A DNA stretch of 64,000 bases from Hordeum vulgare subsp. vulgare (taxonomy: Eukaryota; Streptophyta; Magnoliopsida; Poales; Poaceae), in assembly GCF_904849725.1 (NCBI RefSeq), contig NC_058520.1, positions 540,980,583 to 541,044,582 on the forward strand, given 5' to 3'. Positions 13,650 through 25,062 of this stretch are shown here, one piece after another. A program made the translations under genes and the position numbers. The stretch's first letter is position 1; every line of letters begins with the position of its first letter. A model generated the notes under the pieces. That model made no database searches. It was not told where the DNA came from and saw only the letters and a list, made by a program, of their open reading frames with translations.

Positions 13650-13925
13650 CGGGTTTGAGCTGCGAAATGATTTTTCTAGAGGTAGGAGAAGAGGATGGGA
13701 GCTGGAATGAGTGGAGGGGGTCCCTGTGGGCCCCACAAGCCTGCTTGCCGCGGCCAGGGGGTGGCCGCACCAACAGGGCTTGTGGCCCACTGGTGGCCCC
13801 CCAGGCCAACTCTCAGTCCCAGTATTTTTCAAAAATTCCGGAAAAAATCATATTTGATTTTCAGAACCATCGGAGAACTTTTATTTTCGGGGTACTTTTC
13901 TTTGGGACGCTAAAATAGAAAACAT
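13650..13925 (-). promoter_or_regulatory. LTR-like GC block upstream of ORF2
   Basis: Read on the minus strand, this stretch follows the same order as the LTR core (18660-18480): AAAGTTCT, a CTGAAAAT stretch, GAAAAATAC, then a shared run with CCACAAGCCCTGTTGG, GGCCACGG/GGCCGCGG and GCAAGCAGGCTTGTGGGGCC. It lies about 320 bases before the ORF2 start. It could be an internal promoter copied from an LTR, or a remnant of a second related element. The LTR TATA motif is not obvious in this copy. Confidence 0.5.
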
Positions 13926-14051
13926 GGAAAACTAAACTAAATCTATCATTTTTCTTCTAAGCAACAGAAAGTGAAAGCTTAAAACAGAGGTATGTGACTC
14001 TTTGATTCATCCATTTCATGGTCATCGAAAGAAATCCGTCAATGGGGTTGA

Positions 14052-14993
14052 TCAAATCCCCATGACAAAACTTTTTCGAATCGCAAAAGGAAACGGAGAA
14101 TTGTTGAATAGCCACTTAGTCACCTCAATGGGGACATGAATCTCCCCAACAAGCAAATCATACTTCATCTTAACACGAGGTATAGGGCATTCAAAGCTCC
14201 CAATAAGAATCGATGAAGTTTTTTCGATAGCATTGATGCAATGTACTTGATATCGTTTCCTCGGAAAGTGCATTGTATGCTCATTACCGTTGACATGGAA
14301 GGTGACATTGCCTTTGCTGCAATCTATAACAGCCCTTGCGGTGTTGAGGAACGGTCTTCCAAGGATGATCGCCATGGCATCATCCTCAGGAATATCCAGG
14401 ATAACAAAGTCCATCAAGATAGTAACACTGGCAACCACAACAGGCACATCCTCGCAAATGCCGATAGGGAAAGCAGTTGATTTGTTGGCCATTTGCAGAG
14501 AGATTTCAGTTGGTGTCAACTTACCCAGTTTAAGTCTACGATAGAGAGAAAGAGGCATAACACTAACACCGGCTCCAAGGTCACATACGGCAGTTCTTAC
14601 GTAGTTTCCTTTAATGGAGCAAGGTATAGTGGGCACTCCGGGATCACCAAGTTTCTTAGGAGTTCCACCTTTGAAAGTGTAATTGGCAAGCATGGTGGAG
14701 ATCTCCAGATCTATTAACTTCCGTTTATTAGTCACAATATCTTTCATGGACTTGGCATACGGAGACATTTTGAGCATATCAGTTAACCGCATCTGCAGAA
14801 AGACGGGTCTAATCATTTCAACGAAGCGCTCAAAATCCTCATCATCCTTTTTCTTGGATGGCTTAGGAGGAAAGGGCATAGGTCTCTGAACCCATGGCTC
14901 CCTTTCTTTACCATGCTTCCTAGCAGTGAAGTCATTCTTATCGTATTTCTTAGGTTGTGGGTTATCAGTATTAACTGTAGGTTCAATCTCCAC
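14052..14993 (-). pseudogene. Gypsy aspartic protease region
   Basis: A 313-residue frame with a retropepsin fold signature: IPCSIKG, then CDLGAGVSVMP at about residue 138, later ILGRPFL near residue 213. Retropepsins use a D-S/T-G triad. D-L-G-A at this spot is common in plant Gypsy proteins. It cleaves the element polyprotein in related elements. The frame is separated from gag by a degraded linker (15418-14993) with stops, so gag and protease are not in one ORF here. Confidence 0.8.
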
Positions 14994-15417
14994 ATCCTTA
15001 TCATTGCTAGTTGAGCATCATTATGAACATCACTATCCATATTGTCACCAGGTTCATGTTCATCACCAGATTGTGTTTCTGCATCACGCAGAAATACCAT
15101 TTGGTTCTTCAGGTGTGACAGTATCCAGTGAACTAGCATGTAGGTTTCTATCATCCTTCTTCTTCTTCCTAGGATGACATGGGTGTGTCAGCATTAATTC
15201 CTTGAGAATCTTGATCAATTCTCTTAGGATGGCCTTCAGGATACAAAGGTTCCTGAGTCATTTTACCTCCTCTAGTAATGACTTTGATAGAGTTTTCATT
15301 TAATTCATTGAGCAAGTCATTCTAAGCTTTAAGTACTTGTTCTACCTGAGTAGTAATCATAGAGGCATGTTTACTCAGAACCTTCACATCATTGACATTT
15401 CTGTCTACACAAGCACT

Positions 15418-17016
15418 TCAGTGGGTAAGCATACGAGCACTTTGTTCCAATTGTCTGCTAACATAATCATTGAAACACTGTTGTTTGGCAGCAAAGTTGT
15501 CAAATTCATCAAAGCATAGGCTAGCAGGTTTGTCAAAAGGAATATCACTCTCATCGAATCTACGCAGAGAATTCAATTCTACTACTTGTATCGGGTTATC
15601 GAGACCATGGATCTCTTCGATAGGTGGTAGATTTTTGACTTCTTCAGATCTAATGCATTTCTCTTGCATAGATTTCTTGGCTTCTTGCATATCTTCGGGA
15701 CTGAGGAATAGAATACCTCTTTTCATCGGGGTTGGCTTAGGAGGTGGTTCGGGAATAGTCCAAGCGTTCTCATTGATCAAGATGTTATTCAGAAGAATCT
15801 CAGCTTGTTCTACTGTTCGTTCCCTAAAAACAAAACCGACACAACTATCTAGATGGTCTCTAGAGGCATTAGTAAGTCCGTTATAGAAGATATCAAGTAT
15901 CTCGTTCTTCTTAAGAGGGTGATCAGGCAAAGCATTTTGTAGCTGGATGAGCCTCCCCCAAGCTTGTGGGAGACTCTATTCTTTGAGTTGAGCAAAGTTG
16001 TATATTTCCTGTAAGGAAGCTTGCTTCTTATGGACAGGGAAATATTTCTCATAGAAGTAATAGACCATATCCTGGGGACTACTCACACATCCAGGAGCAA
16101 GAGAAGTGAACCAGGCTTTAGCGTCATCCTTTAGAGAGAAAGGAAACAGCTTAAGGATATAGTAGTAGCGGATCTTCTCCTCACTAGTGAAAAGGGTGGC
16201 TATATCGTGTAGTTTGGTAAGATAGCCTACGACCGTCTCAGACTCATAACTGTGGAAAGGATCAGATTCAACTGGAGAGATTATCTCAGGGTCGACAGAG
16301 AATTCATAATCCTCATCGGTGATAAAGATAGGTGAGGTGGCAAAATTTGGGTCGTATTTCATCCTAGCTTTCAGAGATTTTACCTTCCACTTGAGAAGTA
16401 GTTTCTCAACATCATAAGCATCCTTACACGCAAGAAAATCCTCAGCTATCTCTCCCTCCATAACATAACCCTCAGGTATATTAGGCAATTCATATCTAGG
16501 AGAGCTAGATCTAGGAGGAGCAAAAGCAGGTTCTATCTCAATAGTATCGGCAGTTTCAGAAGCATTACGAGCATTGGCAGTAACTCTAGCAATATGAGCA
16601 TCAAGGAATGCACCTAGTGGCATATCAGGAAAAGTAGTATCTCTAGCAGTATCAAGCATAGCATCATCAGGCAAAATAGCATCTCTAGCATGATCAGGCA
16701 AGGCAGTATCAAGCATAGCATCTCTAGCATCTCTAGCATCATCAAGAAAAACAGTATCAACCATAGCATCATGGATAGCAATATCAGGCATAGCATCATC
16801 AAGCATAGCAGCATCTCTAGCATCTCTAGCATCAAAAGCAGTAGTATCTCTAGCATCATCAAGCACACGCGACATATCAAGATTTCTAGCAGGAGGCGTA
16901 GTCACAAACTTACTCATAACTGAAGGTGAATCAAGTGCAGAGCTAGATGGCAGTTCCTTACCTCCCCTCGTAGTTGAGGGCAAGACTTTGGTTCTTGGAT
17001 CTTTCAGATTCTTCAT
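15418..17016 (-). pseudogene. Gypsy gag (retrotransposon gag domain), one nonsense codon
   Basis: It starts at ATG 17016. The N-terminal part (about residues 48-150) is a low-complexity array of DARDA, DAMLD and DTA units. The Retrotrans_gag core follows (KLFPFSLKDDAKAWF, then YEKYFPVHKK). The frame stops at TAG 15976-15978 but continues in the same frame to 15418, including the typical IFYNGLTNASRDHLD stretch, so a single nonsense mutation splits it. Gag forms the virus-like particle in related elements. No CCHC knuckle is visible. Confidence 0.85.
16600..16885 (-). repeat. Tandem GATGCTAGA-type coding repeat in gag
   Basis: On the plus strand CATCTCTAGCATC and CATCAAGCATAG units recur many times with small changes. 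They encode acidic DARDA/DAMLD repeats on the minus strand. The reading frame is kept through the array. Confidence 0.75.
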
Positions 17017-17089
17017 AGTGATCAGCAGATAAAAATCCCAAGTGACTGAGAGAATATAGCTGTGCTCCCTAGCAACGGCGCCAAAAAAG

Positions 17090-18794
17090 AGTTGCTTGCT
17101 AGTTGCTCGACAGTTAGCACCTTCCCTCGCAACGGCGTCAGAAAGATACTTTTAAGCAATTGTCTTGAACTAGCCCCACCAGCGTGTGGGATCGCGGCAG
17201 TTTTCGAGGGTAGAGTATTCAACCCAAATTTGTTGGTTCGACACTATGGGAGCGAAAGAATATTCTCCAGTATTAGCAGTTGAGTTGTCAGCTCAACCAC
17301 ACCTGAAAGATTAGTATCTGCAAGCAGGGTATAAGCAGCAAAGTAGTATGATAGCAACGGTGCTAGGAAAGAATCTGTTGACGGTAGATTATTCCTAACT
17401 GAAGTATCAATGGCACCAGAAAAGTATTGTAGCAGGTAGTAGCAAGGTAAAGAGTAACAGCAGTGGCAAGGAACAACAATAGTGACGGCAGTGGCAAGTA
17501 GTAGCAGTAGCAAGTAGCAGCAGTAGCAAGTAACAGCAATAGCAGCAGTAGTGACAGCGGAGCAAGTAGCAGTAGTAGTAACAGCAGAGCAAGTAACAGT
17601 AGCAGTGACAGAGCAAGTAACAGTAGCAGAGCAAGTAACAGTAGCAGTGACAGAGCAAGTAACAGTAGAAGTGGGACAAACTCGTAGGCAATGGATCGGT
17701 GATTCGGTCGGATGATATTCATCATGCAACAGTTATAACACGGAGAGATATGTGGCTAACTCCAGTTCGTCAATATGATGTAGGCATGCATTCCGTGTGT
17801 AGTCATACGTGCTTAGGGAAAAGAACTTGCATGACATCTATTGTCCATCCCTCCCATGGCAGCGGGGTCCAAATGGATACTACGGGATATTAAGGTTCTC
17901 CTTTTAATAAAGAACCAGAACAACGCATTAGCACTCAGTGAACACATGAACTCCTCAAACTATGGTCATCACCGGGAGTGGTTCCGGTTATTGTCACCCC
18001 GGGGGTTGCCGGATCATAACACATAGTAGGTAACTATAACTTGCAAGATCGGATCTAAAACACAAATATATTGGTGACAACATAATAATTTCAGATCTGA
18101 AATCATGGCACTCAGGCCCTAGTGACAAGCATTAAGCATAGCAAAGTCATAGCAACATCAATCTCAGAACATAGTGGATACTAGGGATCAATCCCCGTCA
18201 AAACTAACTCGATTACATGATAGATCTCATCCTACTCATCACCGTCCAACGAGCCTACGAATAGATTACTCACGAACGATGAAGAGCTTCATGGAATTGG
18301 AGAAGGAGGAAGGTTGATGATGACGATGGCGATGATCTCCTTGATCCGGAGCCCAAAACGGACTCCAGATCTGCCCTCTGGGGCAAGAACGGGATGTGGC
18401 GGTGCCTCTGGATCGTGAAACGCGATGAATTCTTCTCTCCTGATTTTTTCCGGGCGGAAGGGAATTTATAGCGCTGGAATTGGGGGCGATGGAGCCACGT
18501 GGGCCCCACAAGCCTGCTTGCCGTGGCCAGGGGGAGGCCGCGCCAACAGGGCTTGTGGCCACTGGCCCACCTCCTCCGGTGGATCTTCGCGCAGGTATTT
18601 TTCATATTTTCCAGAAATATTCTTCGTAAATTTTCAGGACGTTCCAAGAACTTTCATTTCTGCACAAAAACAACACCATGGAAATTCTGCTGAAAACAAC
18701 GTCAGTCCGGGTTAGTTCCATTCAAATCATGCAAATTAGAGTCCAAAACAAGGGCAAAAGAGTTCAGAAAAGTAGATACGATGGAGACGTATCA
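17090..18794 (-). repeat. 5' LTR and leader of the Gypsy element
   Basis: 17780-18794 matches the left LTR base for base over about 1 kb, so that part is certainly LTR. The inner boundary is unresolved because the left copy is truncated at the same point. A primer-binding-like TGGCGCCGTTGC lies at about 17073-17084 (minus), with diverged copies near 17125 and 17350. TATAAATT is at about 18463-18471 (minus). The outer end is at 18794, next to other Gypsy sequence. Confidence 0.75.
17430..17672. repeat. AGTAGC/AAGTA microsatellite-like tract
   Basis: Irregular tandem AGCAGTAGCAAGTA units cover about 240 bases and create overlapping Leu-, Cys- and Thr-rich frames on the minus strand that are not genes. 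It lies in the leader or inner LTR of the Gypsy element. Confidence 0.8.
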
Positions 18795-21209
18795 TGTCAC
18801 AATTATCCTTGCTGCACACCTCTTTTTGAGAGAGACACGCACTCATCGTGTATTTGTTAGAATACTCTATGAGCTTCACTTATATCTTTTGAGCTAGGCA
18901 ATTTAGCTCCCATGAGCTTCACTTATATATTTTGAGCTAGACACTTTTGCTCCCATGAGCTTCACTTATATCTTTTGAGCTAGATTATTGTTGCTCTAGT
19001 GCTTCACTTAAATCTTTTTAGAGCACAGCGGTGGCATATTTTGTAGAAATAGAAACTCTTGATCTTCACTTATATCTTTTTGAGAGTGCTCTCTTGAAGA
19101 AACTTGGTAATTGGTGTGTGCTATGAAATTAGTCCTATATGTGATAGGTATCCAAAGAGGATGCAATAAAAACCTCCATATTTAAGTGCATTGATTAGTA
19201 GGAGAAGTTTGATTCCTCATGATTAGTTTTGAGATGTGTTTATGGTAATATTAGAGTTATGTTAGTAGGGTGTTGTGAATCTAGACATACTTGTGTTGAA
19301 GTAAGTGATTCCCGTAGCATGCACGTATGGTGAACCGCTATGTGTTGAAGTTTGAGCATGATTAGTTTATTGATTGTCATCCTTTTTGTAGAGGTCGAGA
19401 TCGCGCGATGGTTTATACCTACCAACCCTTCCCCTAGGAGTATGCGTTGAATGCTTTGTTTCGATTACTAATAAAACTTTTGCAACAAGTATATGAGTTC
19501 TTAATAACTAATGTGAGTCCATGGTTTAGATGAACTTTCACCTTTCAACATTACTATCTTCTCTAGTGCCGCGCAACTTTCGCCGGTGCATAAACCCACC
19601 ATATAGCCTCCCTCAAAATAGCCACCATACCTACCTATTATGGCATTTTCATAGCCATTCCGAGATATATTGCAATGCAACTACCACTGTTCCGTCTCAT
19701 GACATGTGCCACCACTTCCATATTGCCATTGCATGATCGTAAGATATCTAGCATGATGTTTCCATGGCTTGTCCATTTTTTGATGTCATTGCTATGCTAG
19801 ATCATTGTCACGGTACACTAACGAAGGCATTCCATATAGAGTCATCATTGCTCTAAGTTTTGAGTTGTAAGTGTGATGATCATCATTAATAGAGCACTGT
19901 CCCATGTGAGGAAATAAAAGAGGCCAGCGAAGCCCATTTACAAAAAAGAGGCCAAAGATGCCCACCAAAAAAAAGAGGCCAAAGAGCCCACAAAAAAATG
20001 AGAGAAAAGAGAGAAGGGACAATTGCTACTATCCTTTTTCCACACTTGTGCTTCAAATAGCACCATGATCTTCATGATAGAGAGTTTCCTATATTGTCAC
20101 TTCCATATGCTAGTGGGAAATTTTCATTATATAACTTGGCTTGTATATTCCAATGATGGGCTTCCTCAATTGCCCTAGGTCTTCGTGAGCAAGCAAGTTG
20201 GGTGCACACCCACTAGTTTCCTTTGTGAGCTTTCATACACTTATAAGCTCAAGTGCATCTGTTGCATGGCAATCCCTACTCATTCACATTGATATCTATT
20301 GATGAGCATCTCCATAGCTCATTGATATGCCCAGTCAATGTGACCATCTTCTCCTTTTTGCCTCACAACCTCCACCACACTCATCTTGAAGCTCCTACTG
20401 GATTGATACCTTGGTTCTCAAACTGAGGGAAATACTTGCTGCTGTTGTGCTACATCACCCTTTCCTCTTCAAGGGCAAAATCAACGCAATCTCGAGTCAA
20501 CGTGCCAATTTCTGGTGACGTTACTGGGAAGTAGCAGTGCTCCATAGAGATTATCATTCGTGCATAACTATGTGGGGACCTTTACACTATAGAACTTGGC
20601 TTGTATATTCTAATGATGAGCCTCCTCAAATGAGCTCTAGGTCTTCATGAGCAAGCAAGTTGGATGCACCCCCACTAGTTCCATTGGAGAGCTGACCATA
20701 GCTCATATGTGCATCCGTTGCATGGCAATCCCTACTCCTCACATCGTATCTATCATTTGGTTTGATTTCACCTATGATTGTCCTCATTGATGTGAGCCTT
20801 CCACACCTTTTTTGTCTCCCTTCCCCATCATTATTCTCTTTGCCATCCTAAGTGCCAGCATATCTTGCTTACGCTCATCCATTGCATGAGTGGTCAAAGT
20901 CAAAAGGGATAGGATCATTTTGACTTGTGCGTGAATAGTGGTCTGGGATGAGTCAAAATAAGATTTTGAAGGAGACCAAGTGTGAAATTTTAGTAGATTG
21001 AGTTCTCAATTAAAAATATTTTATACTCTCAACCCATCTCCCACTTCTTGCACGCAAACACCATATGGAGACATTCGAGTCACGGACAACGAGAGCTCTT
21101 GCACCTTTATGTTCTTACTTTGCTAATTCCAATACTAAATATAGACTATTGCTTGTTATTATCTTGACTTGAATTGCATATCTTACTTTCTTTACTTTGA
21201 AGTTCTTAT
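18795..21209 (+). mobile_element. Gypsy piece A, non-coding internal region (part 1)
   Basis: This is non-coding internal DNA of a Sabrina/WHAM-type Gypsy element (name by memory). It contains short repeats of GAGCTTCACTTATATCTTTT (18868-19075). A diverged duplication pairs about 20134-20230 with 20597-20690 (CTTGGCTTGTATATTC and the following GAGCAAGCAAGTTGG). It continues at 25058 after the Copia insertion. An inverted related copy lies at 29453-32321. No transposon enzyme is encoded. Confidence 0.7.
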
Positions 21210-22978
21210 TGTTGGGTAACGTAGTAAAATTCAAAATTTTCCTAATCCATACAATGATCTATCTATGGAGAAACCAGCAACGAGCAAGGGGAAAGAGCAT
21301 CTTCGTACCTTTGAAGATTGCTAAGTGTAAGCGTTGCTAGAACGCGGTTGATGGAGTCGTACTTGCGATTCAGATCGCGGTGTGATTCCGATCCAAGTGG
21401 TGAATCACGGAACCTCCATGTTCAACACACGTACAGCCCGGTGACGTCTCCCGCACATTGAACCAGCAAGGAGGAGGGAGAGGTTGGGGAAGAGCTCCGG
21501 TAGCACGACGGCATGGTGGCAGTGGAGCTACGTGGAACTCCGGCAGGGTTTCGCCAAGCACCGCGGAGGAAAGGAGGGAGAGAGGTAGGGCTGCGCCGAG
21601 AGGGAGAGAGAACCGTGTGTTCAACAACCCCAAAAACCTCTCTATATATAGGAGGAGAGGGGAAGGGGTGAACCACCTATAGGGTTCCCACCCTAGGGGT
21701 GGCGGAAGCCCGGATGGGGCACAGGGCGGCGGCCAGGGCAGGGAGGGGTGGAGGCGCACCCCTAGGTGGCCCTTGGGCCCTCCTGCGCCTAGGGTTTGCC
21801 CTCCTCCCTCTCTTGCTGCGCCTTGGGCTGGGTGGGGAGGCGCACCAGCCCACTTAGGGGCTGTTTCCCTCCCATACTTGGCCCATGTAGCCTCCCGGGG
21901 CTGGTGGCCCCTCCCGGTGGGCCCCCGGAACCCTTTCGGTGGTCCCAACACTTTGTCGGTGGTGCCCGAAACATTTCCGGTGTCCAAACCCATCCATCCT
22001 ATATATCAATATTTACCTCCGGACCATTCCGGAACTCCTCGTGACGTCCAAGATATCATCCGGGACTCGGAACAACCTTCGGTAACCACGTACATCATTT
22101 CCCTATAACCCTAGCGTCATCGAACCCTAAGTGTGTAGACCCTACGGGTTCGGGAAGCATGCACACATGACCGAGACACCTCTCCGGCCAATAACCAATA
22201 GCGGAGTCTGGATACCCATGTTGGCTCCCGCATGTTCCACGATGATCTCATCGGATGAACCACGATGTCAAGGATTCAATCAATCCCGTATACAATTCCC
22301 TTTGTCTACTGATATAGAACTTGCCTGATATTCGATCGTCGGTATCCCTATACCTTGTTCAATCTCGTTACGGGCAAGTCTCTTTACTGGTTCCGTAGCA
22401 CATCATCCCGTGACTATCTCCTTAGTCACATTGAGCTCATTATGATGATGTTCTACCGAGTGGGACCTGAGATACCTCTCCGTCACACGGGGTGACAAAT
22501 CCTGATCTTGATTCATACCAACCCAACATACACTTTCGGAGATACCCGTAGTGCACCTTTATAGTCACCCAGTTACGTTGTGACATTTGATACACTCAAA
22601 GCATTCCTACGGTATCCGGGAGTTGCACAATCTCACGGTCTAAGTAAATGATACTTGACATTAGAAAAGCTTTAGCAGACGAACAACACGATCTTGTGCT
22701 ACGCTTACAATTGGGTCTTGTCCATCACATCATTATCCCAATGATGTGATCCCGTTATGGGTGACATCCAATGTCCATGATCAAGAAACCATGATCATCT
22801 GTTGATCAACGAGCTAGCCAACTAGAGGATTACTAGGGACACATTGTGATCTATTTGTTCACACATGTATTACTGTTTCCGGTTAATACAATTATAGCAT
22901 GAACGATAGACAATTATCATGAACAAGGAAATATAATAATAACCACTTTATTATTGCCTCAAGGGCATATTTCCAACA
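21210..22978 (-). repeat. 3' LTR of the deleted Copia (1769 bp)
   Basis: On the plus strand it starts TGTTGGGTAACGTAG and ends ATTTCCAACA. It is very similar to 7606-9377. A minus-strand TATA box is at 21643-21650. It is followed by the reversed polypurine tract TCTCCCACTT at 22980. Confidence 0.95.
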
Positions 22979-22998
22979 GTCTCCCACTTGCACTAGAG

Positions 22999-24706
22999 TC
23001 AATAATCTAGTTGCATTGTGATGAATCGAAAACCCATAGCATTCCGGTGTTGATCATGTTTTGCTCGTGGAAGAGATTTTGTTAACGGGTATGCAATATT
23101 TAGATCCGTGTGCACTTTACAAATATCTATGTCTCCTTTCTGGACATGGTCCTGGATGGAGTTGTAGCGGCGTTTGATGTGCTTTGTCTTCCTGTGAAAT
23201 ATGGGCTCCTTGGCTATGGCAATAGCTCGAGTGTTGTCACAGAAGAGTGTCATTGGGCCTGACGCGCTTGGATCCACTCCAAGGTCGATGATGAACTCCT
23301 TCATCCAGATCACTCCATGAGCTGCTTCCGAAGCAGCAATGTACTCCGCTTCACATGTAGATGCTGCCACGACGTCTTGCTTGCAGCTGCACTAGCTGAC
23401 TGTCCCACCATTCAAAAGATACACGTATGCGGTTTGTGACTTGGAGTCATCCGGATCTGTGTCGAAGCTATCATCGGCGTAACCCTTTACGACGAGTTCT
23501 TCGTCACCTCCATAAACGAGAAACATCTTCTTAGTCCTTTTCAGGTACTTAAGGATATTCTTGACAGCTGTCAAGCGTTCCATACCGGGATCACTTTGGT
23601 ACCTCCCTACCAAACTTATGGCAAGGTTCACATCAGGTCTGGTACACAACATGGCATACATAAGAGAGCCTACGGCTGAAGCGTAGGGGACAGTACTCAT
23701 CTTCTCTCTATCTGCTACCGTGGTCGGGCATTGAGTCTTACTCAATCTCATACCTTGCAACACAGGCAAGAACCCCTTCTTCGAGTTTTCCATATTGAAC
23801 TTCTTCAATATCTTGTCAAGGTATGTGCTCTGTGAAAGACCTATGAGGCGTCTCGATCTATCTATATAGATCTTGATGCCTAATATGTATACAGCTTCTC
23901 CAAGGTCCTTCATCGAAAAACTTTTATTCAAGTAGGCCTTTATGCTCTCCAATAACTCTATATCATTTCCCATCAACAATATGTCATCCACATATAGTAC
24001 GAGAAAAGCTACAGAGCTCCCACTCGCTTTCTTGAACAAACGGGCTTCTCCATATACCTGTATGAATCCAAACGCTTTAATCACCTCATTAAAGGGAATT
24101 TTCCAACTTCGAGATGCTTGCACCAGCCCATAGATGGAGCGCTGGAGCTTGGATACGTTGTTAGCACTCTTAGGATCGACAAAACCTTCTGGTTGCATCA
24201 TTTATAACTTTTCCTTAAGATAGCTGTTAAGGAACACTGTTTTGACGTCCATTTGCCAAATTTCATAATCATGAAAAGCGGCAACTCCTAACTTGATTCG
24301 GACTAACTTCAGCTTCGCTACGGGAGATAAAGTCTCATCCTAGTCAATTCCTTGAATTTGTCAAAAACCCTTTGCGACAAGTCGAGCTTTATAAACGATC
24401 ACATAACCGTTCGCGTCAGTCTTCTTCTGAAAGATCCATTTTTTTCTATGGCTTGCCGATCATCGGGCAAGTCCAACAAAGTCCATACTTTGTTCTCATA
24501 CATGGATCCTATCTCGGATTTCATGGCCTCAAGCCATTTGTTGGAATTCGGGCCCGCCATCGCTTCTTCATAGTACGAAGGTTCACCGTTGTCCAACAAC
24601 GTGAACTCCATCACAGGGTTGCCGAACCATTCTGGTGCGGAACGTACCCTTGTGGACCTTCGAGGTTCAATAGCAACTTGATCCGAAGTTTCATGATCAC
24701 CATCAT
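22999..24706 (-). pseudogene. Copia reverse transcriptase and RNase H, decayed
   Basis: The segment runs from the integrase/RT linker (RRSTRVRS) through reverse transcriptase (YVDD at 23983-23994) to RNase H (CEAEYIAASEAAHG) and ends in QLDY before the stop at 22999. Lesions: nonsense TAA 24202-24204, nonsense TAG 23392-23394 (a Trp codon in the 7-kb copy), and a frame change between about 24210 and 24400. It supplies the Glu codon that shows 6626-6628 in the other copy is a nonsense change. Confidence 0.92.
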
Positions 24707-25057
24707 CAATCTCACGATCTAAGGAAATGATACTTGACATTAGAAAAACTTTAGCAGACGAACAACACGATCTGGTGCTACGCTTATAATTGGGTCTTGT
24801 CCATCACATCATTCTCCCAGTGATGTGATCCCGTTATCAATGACATCCAATGTCCATGATCAGGAAACCATGATCATCTGTTTATCAACGAGCTAGCCAA
24901 CTAGAGGCTTACTAGGGAGACATCATGATCTATTTATTCACACATGTATTACTGTTTCTGGTTAATACAATTATAGCATGAACAATTGACAATTATCATG
25001 AACAAGGAAATATAATAATAACCACTTTATTATTGCCTCTAGGGCATATTTCCAACA
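24707..25057 (-). repeat. 5' LTR fragment fused to pol
   Basis: It matches 22627-22978 of the 3' LTR, i.e. the first 351 bases of the LTR. The junction lies at 24706/24707, where pol CACCATCAT runs into LTR CAATCTCAC. The junction shows little microhomology. Confidence 0.9.
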
Positions 25058-25062
25058 CTTAT

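Larger units (their letters stand above)
9378..18794 (-). mobile_element. Non-autonomous Gypsy-like element with gag, protease and an extra ORF
   Basis: The element is read on the minus strand. Its outer LTR end is at 18794 (TGATACGTCTCCATCG). The matching LTR at the left ends at 10394 and is interrupted on its far side by the Copia LTR at 9377. Between them lie gag (17016-15418), a retropepsin-like region (14993-14052), an LTR-like GC block (about 13925-13650), a second ORF (about 13332-12332), and 1.9 kb without coding capacity before the polypurine tract. I find no reverse transcriptase, RNase H or integrase motif, so mobility would need enzymes in trans. The family name is not assigned. 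Confidence 0.85.
21205..25062 (-). mobile_element. BARE1/Angela-like Copia with large internal deletion
   Basis: The element proper is 21210-25057, flanked by the 5-bp TSD CTTAT at 21205-21209 and 25058-25062. On the minus strand it has a 351-bp fragment of the 5' LTR (25057-24707) fused straight to the late pol region, then the polypurine tract and a full 3' LTR (22978-21210). Gag, protease and integrase are gone. The same locus in the inverted Gypsy copy (about 29521-29550) is uninterrupted and reads GTTCTTATATGTGTG on the minus strand, an empty site that confirms the insertion boundary. Confidence 0.95.

Noticed and set aside
17244..17729. Leu-, Cys- and Thr-rich minus frames
   Set aside because: Translation of the AGTAGC microsatellite-like tract.
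21370..21993. 207-residue minus frame in the Copia LTR
   Set aside because: It covers the LTR promoter and GC block. The equivalent frame is not conserved in the other three LTRs.
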